NCBI RefSeq assembly: GCF_040546275.1
Contig: NZ_JBEPNO010000012.1
Span: forward strand, 62,001-126,000
Origin: Nakamurella sp040546275
GTDB lineage: Bacteria; Actinomycetota; Actinomycetes; Mycobacteriales; Nakamurellaceae
Direction of reading: 5' to 3'
DNA: 64,000 nucleotides
Positions within the stretch are counted from its first letter, which is position 1, and the number at the start of each line of letters is the position of its first letter. A program made the translations under genes and the position numbers. Below are positions 17,011 through 25,680 of this stretch, one piece after another. Under the pieces are notes generated by a model. The model made no database searches and was not told where the DNA came from. It saw nothing but the letters and a program-made list of their open reading frames with translations.

Positions 17011-17085
17011 ACGTCCTGCAAAGCGATCGCTATGGCGAGCACTTTGCAGGACGTAACGGTCCGGTCCCAGGACGCAACGGTCCGG
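17011..17085. repeat. Inverted repeat plus duplicated 16-mer
   Basis: ACGTCCTGCAAAG (17011-17023) and its exact complement (17042-17054) form a 13-bp stem around an 18-base loop. The right arm runs into GGACGTAACGGTCCGG (17049-17064), repeated with one change at 17070-17085. The element lies just past the stop of the DEAD-box gene, so it may end that transcript, but it has no T-run. Its mixed inverted and direct structure is more like a small intergenic repeat. Confidence 0.8.
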
Positions 17086-17089
17086 CGGG

Positions 17090-19051
17090 TCAGTGAGCGG
17101 CGCGATAACCGGTGCGGGCCGGACGTTCGTGGCCGGGGCCCGAGCGACGGGGGCCGGAGCTGGCGCCACCGGCGGTGTGCGGGGTGTTGTCGAGCTGGAT
17201 CTTCAGCGACTGCCCGCTGACCTTCGCCGCGGAGATGCGACCGAAGGCGGCGGGGGAGATGTGCCCGCCGATCTCGACCAGCGAGTAGGTGTCGAAGATG
17301 TCGATGCGACCGAGGTCGCGGCCCGTCAGGCCACCCTCCGCAGTGATCGCACCGACGATGCCGGCCGGACGCACACCGTGGGCGTGACCCACCGCGACGC
17401 GGTAGCGGGGGCCGGCCGGGACGGCGTCGCGCTTGCGCGGACGGTCCGGACGGTTGGTCTCGGCGCGCGAGTTGGTGAAGTCGTCACGACCGCTGCTTCG
17501 CGGATCGCCACGACGGGCGGCGTACTCGCCGCCGCGCTCCGGGCGCTCGGCGGCGAAGGACGCCGTCGACTGCTTCGGGGCGACGACGCCGGTGTCACCG
17601 GCGGCCAGGGCCAGCAGGGTCGCAGCCAGTTCGGCGGCGGTGAGGTCCTGCTCGGACAGGAAGGTGGCGACGGCCTGGCGATAGTGGTCCAGGCGGCCGA
17701 CGGCCAGCCGCTCGGCGGCGTCGGTGAGCACCTTGCCCGCCTTGTGGGCGGCGACGTCGGACTGCGACGGCGGGGTGATCTGCTGCAGCGTGGTCTTCGT
17801 GTAGCGCTCGATCAGCCGCAGACGGCCCATCTCGCGGGGGGTGAAGAAGGTCAGGGCCTCGCCGCTGCGACCCGCGCGACCGGTACGGCCGATGCGGTGC
17901 GTGTACGACTCGACCTCGCCGGGGGCGTCGAAGTTGACGACCAGGTCGATTCGATCGACGTCCAGCCCGCGGGCCGCGACATCGGTGGCGACCAGGACGT
18001 CGAGCTTGCCGGAGCGCAGGCGCTCGATGATCCGCTCGCGTTCCTTCTGCGGGACGTCACCGTTGATGGCGGCGGCCGACACTCCGCGGGCGATCAGCTC
18101 GGCGCCGACCTCGTCGCAGGCGCCCTTGGTGCGGACGAAGACGATGGTGGCGTCGCCCTCGCTGACCTGCAGGATGCGAGCCAGCGCGTCGACCTTCTCG
18201 CGGAACGGCACCACGGCGTAGGTCTGCCGGATGCTGACCGTGTTGCCGGCCTTCTTCGCGACGGTGATGTCGACCGGGGAGTTCATGTGGCGGTTGGCCA
18301 CATTGCGGATCGCGGAAGGCATGGTCGCCGAGAACAACGCCGTCTGGCGGTCTTTCGGTGCGTCCTGCAGGATGCGGTCGACATCTTCGGCGAAGCCCAT
18401 GCGGAGCATCTCGTCGGCCTCGTCCAGGACGAGGAAGCGGATCCCCGTCAGGTCGAGGGTGCCGCGCTCGAGGTGGTCGATGATGCGGCCGGGGGTACCG
18501 ACGACGACCTGCGCGCCCATCTTCAGTGCCTGCTTCTGGGGCAGGAAGCTGGAGCCGCCGTAGACGGGGACGACAGTGAGCTTCGGCATGAACTCGGCGA
18601 AGGTGCTGATGGCCTCGGCCACCTGCATGGCCAGCTCGCGGGTCGGGGTCAGGACCAGGGCCTGGACCTGACGGAGTGACGGATCGATGGCTGCCAGCAG
18701 CGGCAGGCCGAAGGCGGCCGTCTTGCCCGTGCCGGTCTGCGCCACGCCGGTGATGTCGCGACCGCCGAGCAGGGCCGGGATGGCCTGCTCCTGGATCTCG
18801 GACGGCGTGGTGAAGCCGAGCTTGGCGACGGCGCGCAGCAGCGCCGTCGGGAGATTGAGGTTCTCGAAGCCGAACCCGGGGGCTTCGTCCTCGAGTTCGG
18901 TGTCGGCGAGATCGGTGTCGGCGAGATCGCGAGCGGCGAAGTCGGACTCGCCGGCGTCTTCTGTTTCGTCGAGGTCGAATCCGGCAGTCAGCTCGGAATC
19001 AAGCTTCAGAATCGATTCAGTAGTCGGGGCAGGGGCAGCAACGGGTGCCAT
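17090..19051 (-). CDS. DEAD-box ATP-dependent RNA helicase (CsdA/DeaD-like)
   Basis: Unwinds RNA during ribosome assembly or mRNA decay, often in the cold. The 653-residue protein has all helicase motifs: Q motif (LGFTTPSEIQEQAIPAL), Walker A AQTGTGKTA, PTRELA, TPGR, DEAD in LVLDEADEML, SAT in LFSATMP, ATDVAARGLDVD and HRIGRTGRAG. An acidic N-terminal tail precedes it. A DbpA-like RNA-binding domain lies near the C-terminus (about 550-625), followed by a Gly/Arg/Ser tail. ATG 19051 is chosen over TTG 19060. A 5' leader of roughly 130 bases is likely, with -10-like TAAGAT at 19191-19196 (minus strand). Confidence 0.93.
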   Translation of the reverse strand: MAPVAAPAPTTESILKLDSELTAGFDLDETEDAGESDFAARDLADTDLADTELEDEAPGFGFENLNLPTALLRAVAKLGFTTPSEIQEQAIPALLGGRDITGVAQTGTGKTAAFGLPLLAAIDPSLRQVQALVLTPTRELAMQVAEAISTFAEFMPKLTVVPVYGGSSFLPQKQALKMGAQVVVGTPGRIIDHLERGTLDLTGIRFLVLDEADEMLRMGFAEDVDRILQDAPKDRQTALFSATMPSAIRNVANRHMNSPVDITVAKKAGNTVSIRQTYAVVPFREKVDALARILQVSEGDATIVFVRTKGACDEVGAELIARGVSAAAINGDVPQKERERIIERLRSGKLDVLVATDVAARGLDVDRIDLVVNFDAPGEVESYTHRIGRTGRAGRSGEALTFFTPREMGRLRLIERYTKTTLQQITPPSQSDVAAHKAGKVLTDAAERLAVGRLDHYRQAVATFLSEQDLTAAELAATLLALAAGDTGVVAPKQSTASFAAERPERGGEYAARRGDPRSSGRDDFTNSRAETNRPDRPRKRDAVPAGPRYRVAVGHAHGVRPAGIVGAITAEGGLTGRDLGRIDIFDTYSLVEIGGHISPAAFGRISAAKVSGQSLKIQLDNTPHTAGGASSGPRRSGPGHERPARTGYRAAH

Positions 19052-19426
19052 GGGGGCCAATCACTTCGAGGCAGGAGCTTCGGGAACCCGCCCGGTTGGC
19101 AGGGGTTCCGGTCGCAGCCATCGATTGATGTGACATCCCGGCGAAACTTCCACCGTCGAGAGCGCGCGACACACTCCAAGAACAATGATGATCTTATCAG
19201 GTGCGGTGGCGGTGCGGGCTGGTGAGTTGGCGCACAGCTACCGCAGACATCCGCACGGTTACCCAGAAGTCTCGGAGGCGACGAGTGAAACCGCACGCAG
19301 TACTTGTCGGCTGCCGTCAGTGGCAACAAGTCCGATGGAGCTGTCGAATTCTCCCGCATCGGTACGTCTTGATCAGACAGGGTCCGGGTGGAGCACCCGT
19401 CCCGCAAGCAGAACAAGGAGCAGCAC
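19052..19426. other. Divergent promoter region (DEAD-box helicase / YCII gene)
   Basis: About 375 bases between two divergent genes. It holds the likely helicase leader on the minus strand and the ECF42-type promoter of the YCII gene on the plus strand. Open frames here show no domain. No RNA gene is seen. Confidence 0.55.
19342..19368 (+). promoter_or_regulatory. ECF42-type promoter of the YCII/DGPF gene
   Basis: TGTCGA (19342-19347), 17 bases, then CGTC (19365-19368). This is the two-part motif I recall for ECF42 sigma factors (TGTCGA at -35, CG[A/T]C at -10), which control DGPF genes. It lies about 58 nt before the start of such a gene, with an ECF42-like sigma gene right behind. Self-regulation is therefore likely. 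Confidence 0.65.
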
Positions 19427-19783
19427 ATGCCCAAGTACCTCTTCTCCATCGTCGAGTCCGAGGCCGCCTACGCCGAAGGGGGCCAAGCCAATTTTGACGA
19501 GATCATGCAGGCCCACGGCGATTTCACGCAGGCGGTCAAGGCGGCCGGTGCGTCCGTGGTCTCCGGTGAGGCGCTGCAGCCAACGGCGACGGCGACCTTC
19601 CTCCGTGGCACCCGGACCGATCACGTGAGTGCGGTCGACAACCCCTCGCCGGAGGCGAAGGAGGTCATCGGCGGCTACTACCTCGTCGAGGCGGCCGATG
19701 ACGCGCAGGCGCTCGAGCTGGCCAAGCTCTGCCCGGCGCCGTTCGGGTACATCGAGCTCCGACCCATCTGGGACATGGGCTGA
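19427..19783 (+). CDS. YCII/DGPF-family protein
   Basis: The 118-residue protein starts MPKYLFSIVESEAAYAEGG and has the YCII fold features, including a His in MQAHGDFTQAV and the stretch EAKEVIGGYYLVEAADDAQA. The diagnostic DGPF motif is degenerate here (DNPS). AAGGAG lies 8 nt before the ATG. DGPF proteins are usually encoded with ECF42 sigma factors; their biochemical role is not settled. The ECF42-like sigma gene follows directly. Confidence 0.85.
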   Translation: MPKYLFSIVESEAAYAEGGQANFDEIMQAHGDFTQAVKAAGASVVSGEALQPTATATFLRGTRTDHVSAVDNPSPEAKEVIGGYYLVEAADDAQALELAKLCPAPFGYIELRPIWDMG

Positions 19784-19845
19784 GCGCCCTCCCCACCGAG
19801 GTCGCTGCAGCGGCCGCCGCCGCCCGCCGGGAACTGTCCGGCCGG

Positions 19846-21060
19846 GTGCTGGCGGCCACCCTGCGGACCGTGCGCGATCTGGACATCGCCCAGGAGTCGA
19901 CGGCGGACGCATTCCTGCTGGCCCTGCAGAGCTGGCCGACCACCGGAGTGCCGACCTCGATGGAGGCCTGGTTGATCACGGCGGCCAGGCGGCGGGCCGT
20001 CGATCGGGTCCGCCGGGCTCAGGTGGCCCGGCGATCGCTGGTCAGGATGGCCGGCGGGTGGTCGGGCGTCAGCGCAGGGGCGGACGTGATCGCCGAAGCC
20101 GCTGTCGTCGGGGACGACGAACTTCGAATGGTGGTGCTCTGCTGCGATGCGCGCCTGTCGCAGGACGATCAGGTGGCGCTGACGCTGCGACTGGCCTGCG
20201 GCGTCTCCACGGCCGCGGTGGCCGCCGGGTTCGGCATCAATACGGCGTCGATGGCCGCCAGATTGACCCGGGCGAAGGCGAGGCTGGTCAGGGGCGGACC
20301 GTTGCTCGACCTGCCGGACGATGCCACGGTCGACCTGCGACTCCCGGCGGTTGCGAGGGTCATCCATCTGGCTTTCATCCTCGGGCACACCTGCGCGGAC
20401 GGCGCCGAGTTGATGGACGAGGACCTCGCCGACCGCGCGCAGTACCTGGCCGGCGTGCTGCATGCCCTGCGGCCCGGCAGTCCGTCGTTGACCGCCCTGC
20501 TGGCCCTGATCCTGCTGACCAGAGCTCGAGCCGGCGGCCGGTTCGACGACACGGGGGAGCAGGTGCTGTTGGCGGACGCCGATCGCTCCCGTTGGGATCG
20601 TGCCCTAGTCCGCGCCGGAACAAGCCTGCTGACAATGGCCGTGCGGGCAGCGGAGGTAGCGACAGCAGGCGGAGCAACGGAGGATCCGATGATTCTGCAA
20701 GCCGCGATCGCTGCCGAGTGCTCGACGGCGACGTCCTTCGCCGAAACTGACTGGGGCCGTGTCGTCGACCTGTACGGACGTCTGCTGACGCTCGACCCGT
20801 CACCGGGGTTCGCGCTCGGCAGATGTGTTGCGCTGTCACACCTCTCCGGGCCTGCCGTGGGCCTCGCCGATCTTGACGGAGTGCTGGCCAGCGGACTGCT
20901 GGACCGCTCGCCGTACGCCCCGGCCGCCCGGGCGCAGATGCTCGAGCGGCTGGGCCGCAGCGGGGAGGCCAGGGGTGAGTGGTTGTCGGCGCGGGATCGC
21001 GCCGGAACGGGGGCCCAGCGGGACTACTTCGCCGCGCGGATCAGCCCGCCGGATCAGTAG
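19846..21060 (+). CDS. ECF42-like RNA polymerase sigma factor with C-terminal helical domain
   Basis: A 404-residue sigma factor. Region 2 starts almost at once (RTVRDLDIAQESTADAF), region 4 is LSQDDQVALTLRLACGVSTA followed by INTASMAARLTRAKARL, and a C-terminal helical, TPR-like part of over 200 residues ends near GTGAQRDYFAARI. This layout is that of ECF42 (DUF6596) proteins. The start is uncertain. GTG 19846 leaves region 2 short by about 20 residues, yet the frame has no ATG, GTG or TTG further up. A CTG at 19780 overlapping the YCII stop (CTGA) would restore the usual length. Confidence 0.85.
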   Translation: MLAATLRTVRDLDIAQESTADAFLLALQSWPTTGVPTSMEAWLITAARRRAVDRVRRAQVARRSLVRMAGGWSGVSAGADVIAEAAVVGDDELRMVVLCCDARLSQDDQVALTLRLACGVSTAAVAAGFGINTASMAARLTRAKARLVRGGPLLDLPDDATVDLRLPAVARVIHLAFILGHTCADGAELMDEDLADRAQYLAGVLHALRPGSPSLTALLALILLTRARAGGRFDDTGEQVLLADADRSRWDRALVRAGTSLLTMAVRAAEVATAGGATEDPMILQAAIAAECSTATSFAETDWGRVVDLYGRLLTLDPSPGFALGRCVALSHLSGPAVGLADLDGVLASGLLDRSPYAPAARAQMLERLGRSGEARGEWLSARDRAGTGAQRDYFAARISPPDQ

Positions 21061-21078
21061 CTCCCATCGCCGGTCGGA

Positions 21079-21297
21079 TCAGTCGGCTGCCGGGGAATGG
21101 TGCTTGTGATTGAGCACGTGCGCGGCCAGTTCGCCCAGTCTTTCCTGACGGGATGACGCACCGGGCTTGGCCAGCCAGTTCACGTATGCCCGTTGGTCGT
21201 CGGCCCGCAGGGCCTCGAAGGTGGACAGCGCGGTCGGGTCCTGCTGCAGGGCGGCGACCATGTCCTCGGGAACGGCAATGCCGGTGGTGGTGATCAT
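21079..21297 (-). CDS. Small YdeI/OmdA-like protein
   Basis: The 72-residue protein has PEDMVAALQQDPTALSTFEA, then LRADDQRAYVNWLAKPGAS and RQERLGELAAHV. This resembles the bacteriocin-protection (YdeI/OmdA) helical domain, where a surface-exposed FEALxxxxQRxYVxWI run is typical. The function is unclear. GAGGAG lies about 9 nt before the ATG. It is convergent with the ECF42 gene. Confidence 0.7.
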   Translation of the reverse strand: MITTTGIAVPEDMVAALQQDPTALSTFEALRADDQRAYVNWLAKPGASSRQERLGELAAHVLNHKHHSPAAD

Positions 21298-21443
21298 TTC
21301 TCTGACTCCTCACGTCTTCGGGAAGGTGTCGTCCTATTCTGCGCCTCGCGGATCGATCCGTGACTGTTCGGCCACCAGGTGTCGTCGACCGATGTGGGGG
21401 GACCGGTGTCCTGCCACCGGTATTTCGGTGGCGGTTCCAGGTC

Positions 21444-21466
21444 AACCTTCTGGCGAAGAGCCCGTC
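21444..21466 (+). promoter_or_regulatory. Possible ECF-type promoter before the third sigma gene
   Basis: AACC (21444-21447) and CGTC (21463-21466) are separated by 15 bases, a spacing and sequence seen in many ECF promoters. It would start RNA near 21474, which argues for GTG 21518 rather than ATG 21470 as the sigma start. Confidence 0.3.
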
Positions 21467-21517
21467 AAGATGGTGAGGGCAGCGGGAGACAAGCCCTCGC
21501 GAGGGAAGCGGGCGGAT

Positions 21518-22021
21518 GTGGTGACGATCGACGCGGGACCGGTCTGGCAACAGCTCTACCAGGACAGCTACCACTCGTTGCTGCGGTTGGCGGTGCTGCT
21601 GACCAGTGATCGGCTGGCGGCCGAGGATGCCGTGCAGGACGCGTTCATCGGCTTCTGGCGTCGTGTCGAGGCCCTGGACGATCCCGGCGCGGCCAGGGGA
21701 TATCTGCGGACGGCCGTGGTGAACAACTCGCGGTCCGTCCTCCGGCGCCGGCGGACCGCCGGCAAACATCTGCGTGATCTCCATCCGCCGGACCCGCCCG
21801 GTGCCGATCACGCACTGATGACGGACATCCGCGATCAGGAACTGCGGGCCGCCGTCGAGGCACTGCCGCGTCGTCAGCGGGAGGTCGTCGTCCTGCGCTA
21901 CTGGTCCGAGCTCTCGCTGGCCGAAGTGGCGCAGACCCTCGGAGTCTCGATCGGAACCGTCAAGTCCACGGCAAGCCGCGCGATGGATCGTCTGGAACAA
22001 GCGTTGGGAGACACCAGATGA
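21518..22021 (+). CDS. ECF RNA polymerase sigma factor
   Basis: From GTG 21518 the protein has 167 residues. Region 2 is LYQDSYHSLLRLAVLLTSD followed by AEDAVQDAFIGFWRR. Region 4 is LPRRQREVVVLRYWSELSLA followed by LGVSIGTVKSTASRAMDRL. It resembles actinobacterial SigE-type ECF factors. GAGGGAAG at 21501-21508 supports GTG 21518; ATG 21470 is an alternative adding 16 residues. The stop overlaps the start of a membrane PASTA protein by 4 nt, forming a sigma-partner pair. Confidence 0.86.
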   Translation: MVTIDAGPVWQQLYQDSYHSLLRLAVLLTSDRLAAEDAVQDAFIGFWRRVEALDDPGAARGYLRTAVVNNSRSVLRRRRTAGKHLRDLHPPDPPGADHALMTDIRDQELRAAVEALPRRQREVVVLRYWSELSLAEVAQTLGVSIGTVKSTASRAMDRLEQALGDTR

Positions 22022-23073
22022 ACGAGCCACTGGAAGACCGGTTGCGTCGGGTCCTTTCGAGCGCCGCGCTGGCGGAGGTGCCGGACACCACGCCTGTCCC
22101 GCCGCTCCGGCCGGACGATCTTGCGCAGACGCAAGGCCGGCCGGTGCGTCGGCTTCGTCGCTGGCTCGCGCCGGCGATCACCGGGGCGGCGGCCGCAGTC
22201 ATCGCGGTGGTGGCAACGGTGATCGTGGTGAGGCATTCCGACAACCCGATCGCTGCGACACCCACACCGACGGTCGGCGTGTCGTCATCAGCCAGTGCGA
22301 TTCAGGCGCCGACGCCCGCTGGCCGAGAGTCGACGTCGCCGATCGTGACATCGCCCGAAAAGCCATCCCCTGCCTTCACCTCGGTGCCGACGAATCTGGT
22401 CGGAAAATCCTTCGACCAGGCGGCTGCGGAGCTGAGGAGCCATGGCCTCACCGCGATCCGCCAGACAGTGGACAGCACGCGACCGGCGGGCGAGGTCATC
22501 GCCCTCGCAGACATCGCACCCGGAGCCTGGGTCCAGGCCGGGACGCCGATCAGGATGCAGGTATCCAAGAACAATCTGTTCACCGTGCCCGATGTGTCGG
22601 GCCTGACGCCGACCCAGGCGGAGCAGGCGCTGAATGCTGCCGGGTGGACCGGGAAACGGGGCTCGCTTCGCCTCTTGACCTCCGAAACCACGGATCCTGG
22701 CGTCATCGGCACGATCCCCGCCGGGTCCGCGAGGGTCGTCGACCAGAGCACCCGCGCTTCGCTCCTCCGCGGACACCAGACCCCCGCCGCGAAATCGACG
22801 GTGGAGAAGACTGTGCTGATCACCGTGATCGTCTACGCCAAGCGGCAGGTCGTCATCCCGGAGTTCCAGGTCGGTGTCACCACGGTCGACCAGATCCAGG
22901 CCACGATGCGAGATCTCGGGTTCACCAACGCCAAGTTGATCGTGAAGACGCCGGCCATCGCGCCGGCCGTACCGTTCACCTTCGTCTCGATCTCGCCGAA
23001 TTTCACTGGGGCACCGGTCGCCTTCGACACCCCCATCACGATCACTGCCTGGGGAGCGGCACCGCCGAGATGA
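22018..23073 (+). CDS. Membrane PASTA-domain protein, possible anti-sigma partner
   Basis: The 351-residue protein has a cytosolic part (about 1-47), one membrane helix (about 48-70), a Ser/Thr/Pro linker and two or three PASTA-like modules. The first is VPTNLVGKSFDQAAAELRSH (from about 122), the second FTVPDVSGLTPTQAEQALN (from about 188), and the third VVIPEFQVGVTTVDQIQATM (from about 278). PASTA domains bind peptidoglycan muropeptides or lipid II. Coupling to an ECF sigma gene (ATGA overlap) suggests a cell-wall sensor. The cytosolic part has no zinc anti-sigma motif, so that role is inferred. Confidence 0.75.
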   Translation: MNEPLEDRLRRVLSSAALAEVPDTTPVPPLRPDDLAQTQGRPVRRLRRWLAPAITGAAAAVIAVVATVIVVRHSDNPIAATPTPTVGVSSSASAIQAPTPAGRESTSPIVTSPEKPSPAFTSVPTNLVGKSFDQAAAELRSHGLTAIRQTVDSTRPAGEVIALADIAPGAWVQAGTPIRMQVSKNNLFTVPDVSGLTPTQAEQALNAAGWTGKRGSLRLLTSETTDPGVIGTIPAGSARVVDQSTRASLLRGHQTPAAKSTVEKTVLITVIVYAKRQVVIPEFQVGVTTVDQIQATMRDLGFTNAKLIVKTPAIAPAVPFTFVSISPNFTGAPVAFDTPITITAWGAAPPR

Positions 23074-23091
23074 GACCGGACCGAGGCAGAT

Positions 23092-25680
23092 CTACTGCTG
23101 GGCGACAACTTCCGGCGTCGTGACGGGCGCCAGGCCGCGGGTGGCAGCGAGCCGGGTGGCAGCGAGCCGGGTGGCAGCGAGCCGGGTGGCCGCGAGCCGG
23201 GTCGCCGCGGCGGGTAGCGGCCCCGACAGCTGCACCAGCACCTCCGGATCGCACAGCGAATTCATGGCCCGTCGGACGGCAGTGGGGTCGACGACGGAGC
23301 CGTCGAAGGTCGCGCTGATCTCCATGTGGTCACGGAGTCTGATGGCGAACACGCTCATGCCGAGCCGTCCGACCGGAAAGCCGACGCCGCAGTAGCGCTT
23401 CGGGCCGGCGCCGGTCCACGGTACTTCGGCCAGACCCGGCAAGGTCGGCATCGACACGAACGAGAGGGTCACCGGACCGGCGGAATCTGTTGCATCCCGG
23501 TGGGATCCACGTCGGAGGGCCGTGGCGAGCGCACCGATCATGGTGGCCGGGATGACCCGAGCGGATGCGATGACGGCGTCCATCGCGTCGCCGATCGATC
23601 TCGGATCCGTCATGTCGGCCTCCAGGTGCACGCTCTTGGCCAGGTTGCCGAATCGGGCGGCACCCGACGGGAGGTACCGACGCAGGTCGAAGAGGCTGTA
23701 GTAGCCGGTTCCGCTCATCGGAATGCCTTCGCGGGCCAACGCGCAATACGTCGAGGCGGTCAGGATGGAGGTGAGCGAGACCCCGCGGAAGTGGGTGTTC
23801 CGCCAGCGGGTCAGTTCGCGGAGGGTGCCGTTGCTGAGAACGGACTCGGCGAAGGCGACGCTGGGCGGAGTCGAAGGAACGTGCGCGACCGGTGCCGGCG
23901 GACCGGTCTCCGCCGCCTGACCTCGGAAGGGCCGCAGCGCAATGTCCGCCCAGGCTCGGTAGCTGGAGCGTGGCTGGCCGAGCAGAGCCTTGACGGCCAA
24001 GGCCATGTCGGCTCGTGGTTCCATCGTCACCACGGAGTCGAGATCCCCGATGGCGAGGTTCAGGACGAGTTGGGAGAACGAGGAGGCATCCCCGAACATG
24101 TGGCTGTGGAACAGGACGATGGACGCCTTGCCCAGGACTACCAGAGGCAGTCGGGAGTCCAGCGCCGGCCGGTGACGGTCGATGTGATCTGTCATGCAAG
24201 CGAGATCCGGATCGTCGCCCTGGACGATGATCCGTCGGACGTACTGCTCGCGTTCGTCGGCCGGAACCGGTACCCAGCGGCGGTTGTCGGCACTGATCAC
24301 CCCGGCGAACTGCGCCGACGGGTTCTCCTGGATGTACCGCAGCATCCGCTCGCGCAGTTCGTCAGCGGACGGGACCTCCACCGGTGCCATCGCGATGGCG
24401 GTCCAGTGGCCCTGCCAGGCACTGTCGAGTAGACCGATCCGACGACTGTGCGGCATCGGAGGGGTGATCTGGGGCGACCTGCGACGCGACGACTTCATCT
24501 TCATCTGTCCTGTCGTACGAGGGAGTGATGGCTCGCGGTCGTAGATCTCGATGGTGCGCCGGGCAACGTCGACCCAGTCGGGGAGTTCGAGGTCGACGCG
24601 AGGTCCGGGTCTCAGCTGGGCCCGGATCGCATCGCTCACTGCGGCCTCGTCGCGACCGGGGACGAGGACGGCGGCGGCGCCCAGGAACAGGCGGGCGATC
24701 TCGCGGTGGGCGGGGATGTCGGAGAGAACGACCCTGGCCCCGGCGCCGGCGGCCTCCAGCGGCACCATGCCGAACGCTTCGTGCTCGGACAACGACACGA
24801 GCACCCCGGCGGTGCTGAGCCAGCGGTGCATCTCGGGTGTGTCGATGAATCCAAGGAATCGGACGCGGTCCGCGAGACCGATTTCGGAGCAGAGCTTCTC
24901 GAGGGACTCACGTTGCGAGCCTTCGCCGACGATCACGAGTTGTGCCGGGTGGGGCACGGAGCCGAAGGCGCGGAGCAGACCAGCCACGCCCTTGTATTCC
25001 TCCAGTCGGCCGATGCTGAGAACGGTGGGTGGTTCACCGTCGAATGGCGCCGCCGTCGACAGCGCCCGGGTGTCGATCCCGTTCGGGATGACCTGGATTC
25101 GACTCGCCACGAACGGGAAATCTGCGACCACGGCGTCTCTTTCCGCTTCGGACACGCAGATCACGATGTCGGCGGCGCGAAACATCGACCGTCCCAGGTA
25201 CCGGTAGAACACATGCAGCGCCCGGGCAGCGGTCGTGTGGCCGGCTCCGTGGTAGTGCGGGGTGAACACCACATGGGCATTCCGGCCCCGTCCCAACAAG
25301 GCGGCGGCATTCATCGCGTGATAGCTGTGCACATGCAGCACACCGGCCGTCCGCGCCGACTTCACCGCTGCGAGCAAAAGGCGAGGCGAAACCGACATGA
25401 TGCTCGTGCGCCAGGCCGGAAAGGTGTTCACCACCATGCCATCTCGGCGCTCGATGGCGGCCTCGGCGGCAGCTTTGGCTGTGGAGCGCCGGGAGGTCAG
25501 CACCTGCACCGGAAGGCCAGCTGCCACGAACTCGGCGGCGAGCCGGCCGGTGTGCTCCTCCACACCCCCCCGCGACGGCGGGAAGCCCGGTGTCACCAGG
25601 ACGACGCCGCGGGCGGCTCTACTGGAAGGCGCAGTACTGGAACGCGCAGTACTGGAGGGCGCTCTACTTGAATACGACAT
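23092..25680 (-). CDS. GT4 glycosyltransferase fused to a CAT-superfamily acyltransferase
   Basis: An 862-residue single frame with two enzymes. Residues about 24-390 are a GT-B glycosyltransferase: VVLVTPGFPPSRGGVEEHTG, HVHSYHAMNAAALL, VIPNGIDTRAL, SIGRLEEYKG and the E-x7-E motif EAFGMVPLEAAGAG. After a basic linker (KMKSSRRR), residues about 410-835 resemble PapA, condensation or wax-ester acyltransferases. The active-site motif is HSHMFGD, where HMFGD fits HxxxD with the preceding His replaced by Ser. GNLAKSVHLEAD and ATFDGSVVD follow. It probably glycosylates and acylates a lipid or glycan. The tail holds AATRL repeats. It overlaps the SGNH gene by 17 nt. Confidence 0.8.
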   Translation of the reverse strand: MSYSSRAPSSTARSSTAPSSRAARGVVLVTPGFPPSRGGVEEHTGRLAAEFVAAGLPVQVLTSRRSTAKAAAEAAIERRDGMVVNTFPAWRTSIMSVSPRLLLAAVKSARTAGVLHVHSYHAMNAAALLGRGRNAHVVFTPHYHGAGHTTAARALHVFYRYLGRSMFRAADIVICVSEAERDAVVADFPFVASRIQVIPNGIDTRALSTAAPFDGEPPTVLSIGRLEEYKGVAGLLRAFGSVPHPAQLVIVGEGSQRESLEKLCSEIGLADRVRFLGFIDTPEMHRWLSTAGVLVSLSEHEAFGMVPLEAAGAGARVVLSDIPAHREIARLFLGAAAVLVPGRDEAAVSDAIRAQLRPGPRVDLELPDWVDVARRTIEIYDREPSLPRTTGQMKMKSSRRRSPQITPPMPHSRRIGLLDSAWQGHWTAIAMAPVEVPSADELRERMLRYIQENPSAQFAGVISADNRRWVPVPADEREQYVRRIIVQGDDPDLACMTDHIDRHRPALDSRLPLVVLGKASIVLFHSHMFGDASSFSQLVLNLAIGDLDSVVTMEPRADMALAVKALLGQPRSSYRAWADIALRPFRGQAAETGPPAPVAHVPSTPPSVAFAESVLSNGTLRELTRWRNTHFRGVSLTSILTASTYCALAREGIPMSGTGYYSLFDLRRYLPSGAARFGNLAKSVHLEADMTDPRSIGDAMDAVIASARVIPATMIGALATALRRGSHRDATDSAGPVTLSFVSMPTLPGLAEVPWTGAGPKRYCGVGFPVGRLGMSVFAIRLRDHMEISATFDGSVVDPTAVRRAMNSLCDPEVLVQLSGPLPAAATRLAATRLAATRLAATRLAATRGLAPVTTPEVVAQQ
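23139..23213 (-). repeat. 15-bp tandem repeat at the end of the GT-acyltransferase gene
   Basis: On the plus strand GGGTGGCAGCGAGCC occurs three times exactly from 23139, then a fourth copy with one change and a fifth that has diverged. It encodes repeated L-A-A-T-R close to the C-terminus of the fusion enzyme. Confidence 0.88.
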
